A stretch of DNA of 64,000 nt from assembly GCA_964593795.1 (NCBI GenBank), contig CAZQJC010000371.1:1-64000 (forward strand). Reading direction: 5' to 3'. The stretch comes from JAHFDS01 sp964593795 (GTDB lineage Bacteria > Myxococcota_A > Polyangia > JAHFDS01). The position numbers were made by a program, and so were the translations under genes. The number at the start of each line of letters is the position of its first letter. Position 1 is the first letter of the stretch. The notes beneath the pieces were generated by a model, which was not told the DNA's origin, did not search any database, and saw nothing but the letters and a program-made list of their open reading frames with translations. Below, piece after piece: positions 60,593 through 64,000 of the stretch.

Positions 60593-63421
60593 ATGAGACT
60601 TCGACACGGTAGTGCATGGGCAGGGTGTGTGATCGTCAGCCTCGTCGCCGGCTGCGGTCCGGATGCGGGATCTGACCCGTCGTCTGATCTTTCGACGTTC
60701 GAGTCCGAGGTCGACGCCGCCCTCGAACAGGAGTCGAAGGCGGACAGCCCCACGACCCCGATCGTCGTCGGTGAGATCGCGCCCGGCGCGGTCGTCTCCC
60801 ACGGCGTGGCGCCCACGCGGCGACTGGTGGGCTGGACCTTCAACGCCGAGGCCGGCGCGACCATCAATGCGAATGCTGCGCTGCGCCCCATCCCCCCGGT
60901 GGCCGCGCCGCCCGTTGCACCGAGCCCGCCGCCCGGCGGACCCACGGCCAACATGGTGCTCTACCGGCGGACCTCGTGCCTCGGGCGTTGGGAGCGCATC
61001 CCGAGTGCCAGCGGGACCGCGATCATGGCCACGCGTCTCCCCTCCGCCGGCGAGTACCTGCTCGTTAGTGGCGCAACGAACCCGAACGCCAGCGCGACGC
61101 TGAGCGCCAGCTTCGCCGCAGACAGCGCGGGCAAGGTTGTCTCGTCCGATCTATCTGCGCTTTCCAAGCGACCGTTCACCCTGGCGCGCAGCTGGTTCCC
61201 CGCGGACACCATGCAGCGCATTCATGCGAGCGGAATCGACTCGTTCGCGGAGATCAAGGCGAAGGGTGCGAAGAACGTGGCTCGTCTCACTGGCGTGAGC
61301 GAGGATGCGCTCACCGAGATCGCTCGTCTGGCACACTGGCTGGACTTGCCGGGTGTCGACTACCAAATGGCCTGCTCGCTTGAGAGATCTGGCGTGCGCT
61401 CCCCTGAGGACTACTACCGCCTCTCCTACGCTGCGCAGAGCGCATTGCAGAAGCAGGGCGTCCAGATCGGCTCCCTGCCGTGGAGCTCGACACCGGCGAC
61501 GTGTGATGTGGATCTGGCGCTCGCTCCCGGCCAGGCCGCAACCCGTCCCGCCGTCGACTGGCACTGGTACGGCGATGGAGCGGGCCTGGACATCAACGAT
61601 AGCCGGCCCTGGCAGAAGGCGCGGGGCAACTTCAACTGCGTCAACAGCGCAAACCCAAAGCGCGACTGCGATCCCCGCTGGTATCCCGCCTCGGACGAAG
61701 GCTGGGAGCTCATCGCGTACAACTTCGGCGGCGTCCCCTGGGTCTTCGGGAACAAGGACCTCGTCGGCCACATGGTGTTCGTCAACAACAGGCAGGGCAC
61801 TCTGCGCCTCTTCGCCTTGCTTGGCCCGGAGTTCACGTTCAACAACGGCAACGGCCTGATCGGCTCGGTCAAGCTTGTCGAGCCTGACGACAACCTAGAG
61901 AACCCGATCGCAAGCATCTCCTTCCCGGTGTCCCCATACATCGACGGGGCAGATGGCTCCGAGGACCCACGGACCGTATTCGCCAGCGCGGCGACATTCT
62001 GGACGCATGGGCACGGTGGCGCAGTTCTGACTGCGCGCAACTGGGTGCGTGCGGAGCTACCGATCCTGAATGATCCTCGCGTCTACTTCGATTCGGCCGG
62101 ACGGCAACGTCGCACGCCCCTCAAGGTCGTGATCGAGTTCGACAACAAGACCGCTGCCACGATCACCGGAAAGTTCACTGGAAACGGCGAGCTGTCTGGT
62201 CAGGCGACCTCCATCCAGAAGGCCTCGAACCCGATCAGACCAGACTTCCCCTTCAAGGTGTTCACTGCTGCTGTGGGCGGCGCCATCGAGTATGGCACCT
62301 CGGCATACTCAGCCTCCGAATCGGTGTTCAATGCGCTCGGCGTAGCGTGCACCGGAATTCCCACTCCAGTGCCTGGGTTCACACCGTCCTGCAGGGAGCC
62401 CTGGGCCGGCGGCGCCGGGGCGGCTGCCGGGCTCTTCCTTGGGATCTACAACGCACTCACTGACCATCCGACCGGGCTGGATCTCAAGGTGTCCGGGCGC
62501 ATCAACCTCCAGGGCGAGCTGACCGCGGACTACGTCAGCGTGGCCCCCGCCACGAGCTTGTACTTCTTCCTGAACCCGGCGTTTCCTCGGCCGCAGGACA
62601 ACAACAACGCGAACTCCCAGATGAAGCGCATCGCGACAGCTCCGATCCAGGAGGGAGGAAGAGCCGTTCAGGTGTGCCCCGGTACTCGGCTGGGCAGCAT
62701 CGGTTTTAATCCGCTCTCCCTTCCCGATGGCAAGAGCCCTCTTCCCGCCTACATCCCCTACGTGGTCAACGAGTGCACTGGGATCAGCAAGGAGAAGTCG
62801 GGGAGCCCTGTCATGCACTTGGGTCGCGATCAGGTCAGGCAGTGCGGCAACTACAAGGCGCAGTGTGGCCTGATCAACGGACGGTATGTCTGCGGCGGGA
62901 TCGCGGGGAGCCCGTCGAACACCGGCGCCATCAATGTCGAGCTCTCGCGAGAGCACGAGATACAGCTCGGCGACCTCAAGGCCACGAACGGATCGCCCGA
63001 CTACAACCTCTACTACGAGAGGACCTTCCTCGAGAGCGTGGGCCCGTATCCCAGGAAGTGCACCGGAGGGACGCCCGACAACCCCGAGGTGGTGTGCTCC
63101 TACACGCCTGGGACGCGAACGATCGTCTATCAGGGAGAGCCCGTCGGGTCCGTCGATCCGACGAACGCCACATACGTGAACTTCCCGAATGCGACGACCA
63201 CGCCGGGAAGCAAGATCAGTGTCCGATGGACGGGGCGGCTCTACGCCGGGCGAGGCTTCAACAACACGTTCCACGACTTTGGATGGGCCGTCGACGCCAC
63301 CAAGCGACTTCGCCGGATGGGTGGCTGCGTGTGGCGCGTGGATGGCGTGGTCGGCGGCGATCGCAACGGGATCCTGAACGAGTGCATCCAGGTCGGTGCC
63401 GAACAGTGGCCCCCACGGTAG
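60593..63421 (+). CDS. Large lipoprotein with DUF4332-like HhH domain
   Basis: A 942-residue protein from ATG 60593. The signal peptide ends in VSLVAGCGPDAG, a lipobox. After a proline-rich linker, residues about 195-290 (FPADTMQRIHASGIDSFAEI, then ARLTGVSEDALTEIARLAHW) are helix-hairpin-helix repeats of the DUF4332 type. Later parts are strand-rich with several Cys pairs, and a hydrophobic Gly/Ala segment near residue 610. No catalytic motif is recognised. It is probably an outer-membrane or periplasmic host protein outside the prophage. Confidence 0.75.
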   Translation: MRLRHGSAWAGCVIVSLVAGCGPDAGSDPSSDLSTFESEVDAALEQESKADSPTTPIVVGEIAPGAVVSHGVAPTRRLVGWTFNAEAGATINANAALRPIPPVAAPPVAPSPPPGGPTANMVLYRRTSCLGRWERIPSASGTAIMATRLPSAGEYLLVSGATNPNASATLSASFAADSAGKVVSSDLSALSKRPFTLARSWFPADTMQRIHASGIDSFAEIKAKGAKNVARLTGVSEDALTEIARLAHWLDLPGVDYQMACSLERSGVRSPEDYYRLSYAAQSALQKQGVQIGSLPWSSTPATCDVDLALAPGQAATRPAVDWHWYGDGAGLDINDSRPWQKARGNFNCVNSANPKRDCDPRWYPASDEGWELIAYNFGGVPWVFGNKDLVGHMVFVNNRQGTLRLFALLGPEFTFNNGNGLIGSVKLVEPDDNLENPIASISFPVSPYIDGADGSEDPRTVFASAATFWTHGHGGAVLTARNWVRAELPILNDPRVYFDSAGRQRRTPLKVVIEFDNKTAATITGKFTGNGELSGQATSIQKASNPIRPDFPFKVFTAAVGGAIEYGTSAYSASESVFNALGVACTGIPTPVPGFTPSCREPWAGGAGAAAGLFLGIYNALTDHPTGLDLKVSGRINLQGELTADYVSVAPATSLYFFLNPAFPRPQDNNNANSQMKRIATAPIQEGGRAVQVCPGTRLGSIGFNPLSLPDGKSPLPAYIPYVVNECTGISKEKSGSPVMHLGRDQVRQCGNYKAQCGLINGRYVCGGIAGSPSNTGAINVELSREHEIQLGDLKATNGSPDYNLYYERTFLESVGPYPRKCTGGTPDNPEVVCSYTPGTRTIVYQGEPVGSVDPTNATYVNFPNATTTPGSKISVRWTGRLYAGRGFNNTFHDFGWAVDATKRLRRMGGCVWRVDGVVGGDRNGILNECIQVGAEQWPPR

Positions 63422-63436
63422 AGTGAGCGGCAGCAT

Positions 63437-64000
63437 GCGTCCCTTCCTCCCCGGGCTCCTTGCCGTCCTCACCCTCGGGTGCGGTGACGTCACGGGCATG
63501 CCCGGAGCCCCCGCGGACGCCCAGCGGCTAGCCGACGGGGGTGGGGGAAGAGGGGGCATGGACGGCGGCGCGGACGGTCCGGATGGCGCGGCTCCGGTCC
63601 GACCGTGCGTACTCTCCGGAGCGCCAACGGTCTGCCCGAACGATTCCAGCCCCTGTCCCGGGAGCTGCAATGAGCGCGGATTCTGCGAAATCGACTGCGG
63701 ATTCGACCCGGAGGTGCGGATCCCCGCGGGCACCTTCGTGGCGGGTTCCTCGGTGGCGCGACGGTTCCCGGAGAACACCCGCAACGACCGCCCATATGCG
63801 GACGCGCTGCACCTGGTCACGATCTCGCGACCGTTCTTCATCGGGAAGTACGAGCTGACTTGGGAGACGCTGATCCGCTGTATCGAAGACGGCGCCTGCA
63901 CGGGGCATTGGGGCAGCCCCGATGACTACAGGCAGAATATCCTCACGCTCTGGAGCGAACCGAATCACCCTGCGAGCGAATTCACGCGCGCTTCCGCCAC
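63437..64000 (+). CDS. Lipoprotein with FGE-sulfatase domain, cut by window end
   Basis: Only the first 188 codons are present; the frame is open to the last base. Signal LAVLTLGCGDV ends in a lipobox. A Gly/Asp linker and a small Cys-rich region (CPGSCNERGFCEIDCGFD) are followed by the start of a formylglycine-generating/SUMF1-type domain: IPAGTFVAGS and VTISRPFFIGKYELTWE. Myxobacteria carry many such lipoproteins with degenerate FGE domains; catalytic cysteines would lie beyond the window. It is 15 bases after the previous gene, probably one operon. Confidence 0.78.

Overview
The window is very GC-rich, with dense ATGA/GTGA start-stop overlaps, many small lipoproteins and small Cys-containing secreted proteins. 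It looks like a chromosomal accessory region of a Myxococcota-type (deltaproteobacterial) bacterium; this is inferred from composition and gene style, not from a marker gene. No rRNA, tRNA or CRISPR array was recognised.

Layout. (1) 1-4,440: a frameshifted DUF3800 gene, a cluster of paired inverted repeats, and a leftward replication module (excisionase-like HTH, primase-polymerase, RepA-like ATPase) typical of small integrative elements. (2) 4,568-9,806: a cargo island between two 66-bp near-identical repeats. It carries an Rpn-family PD-(D/E)XK protein with a coupled partner, two unknown genes in tandem, and a large serine recombinase. (3) 9,910-25,144: a compact leftward operon of DUF4258 protein, TerY-like vWA, PP2C phosphatase, Ser/Thr kinase with zinc ribbon, SF1 helicase, a 729-residue unknown, a coiled-coil McrB-like AAA ATPase, and a 1,353-residue protein with DUF2357-like, Hsp70-like and cold-shock domains. 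(4) 25,242-27,884: a CARF-sigma54 activator, and divergent from it four tiny genes, three of them hydrophobic or glycine-zipper proteins. Near-identical sigma54 promoter sequences face away from both sides of the activator gene. (5) 27,889-33,740: a PLD-family nuclease with an unknown partner, then a three-gene operon (TPR-like, zinc-ribbon, degenerate receiver). (6) 33,826-60,093: a leftward PBSX-like contractile-tailed prophage. It has early replication genes (sigma-like factor, Cas4-like nuclease, Sak4-like ATPase, DUF669, primase-helicase), nucleotide-metabolism genes, terminase, portal, head morphogenesis, a Dam methylase-XkdF fusion, capsid, connector, sheath and tube genes. It stops after the tube gene; tape measure, baseplate and lysis genes are absent. 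Three genes inside it run rightward (a lipoprotein, a PLD nuclease, an integrase). (7) 60,593-64,000: host-type lipoproteins, one with an FGE-sulfatase domain cut by the window end.

The best candidate for a new system is region 3 plus region 4. My model is that a CARF domain senses a nucleotide or RNA-end signal and the sigma54 activator then switches on two operons. One makes a kinase/phosphatase/vWA signalling triad coupled to a helicase and an McrB-like motor working with a DUF2357/Hsp70/cold-shock scaffold. The other makes small membrane-active proteins. The gene families and promoter matches are read from sequence; the circuit and its role in phage defence are inference.
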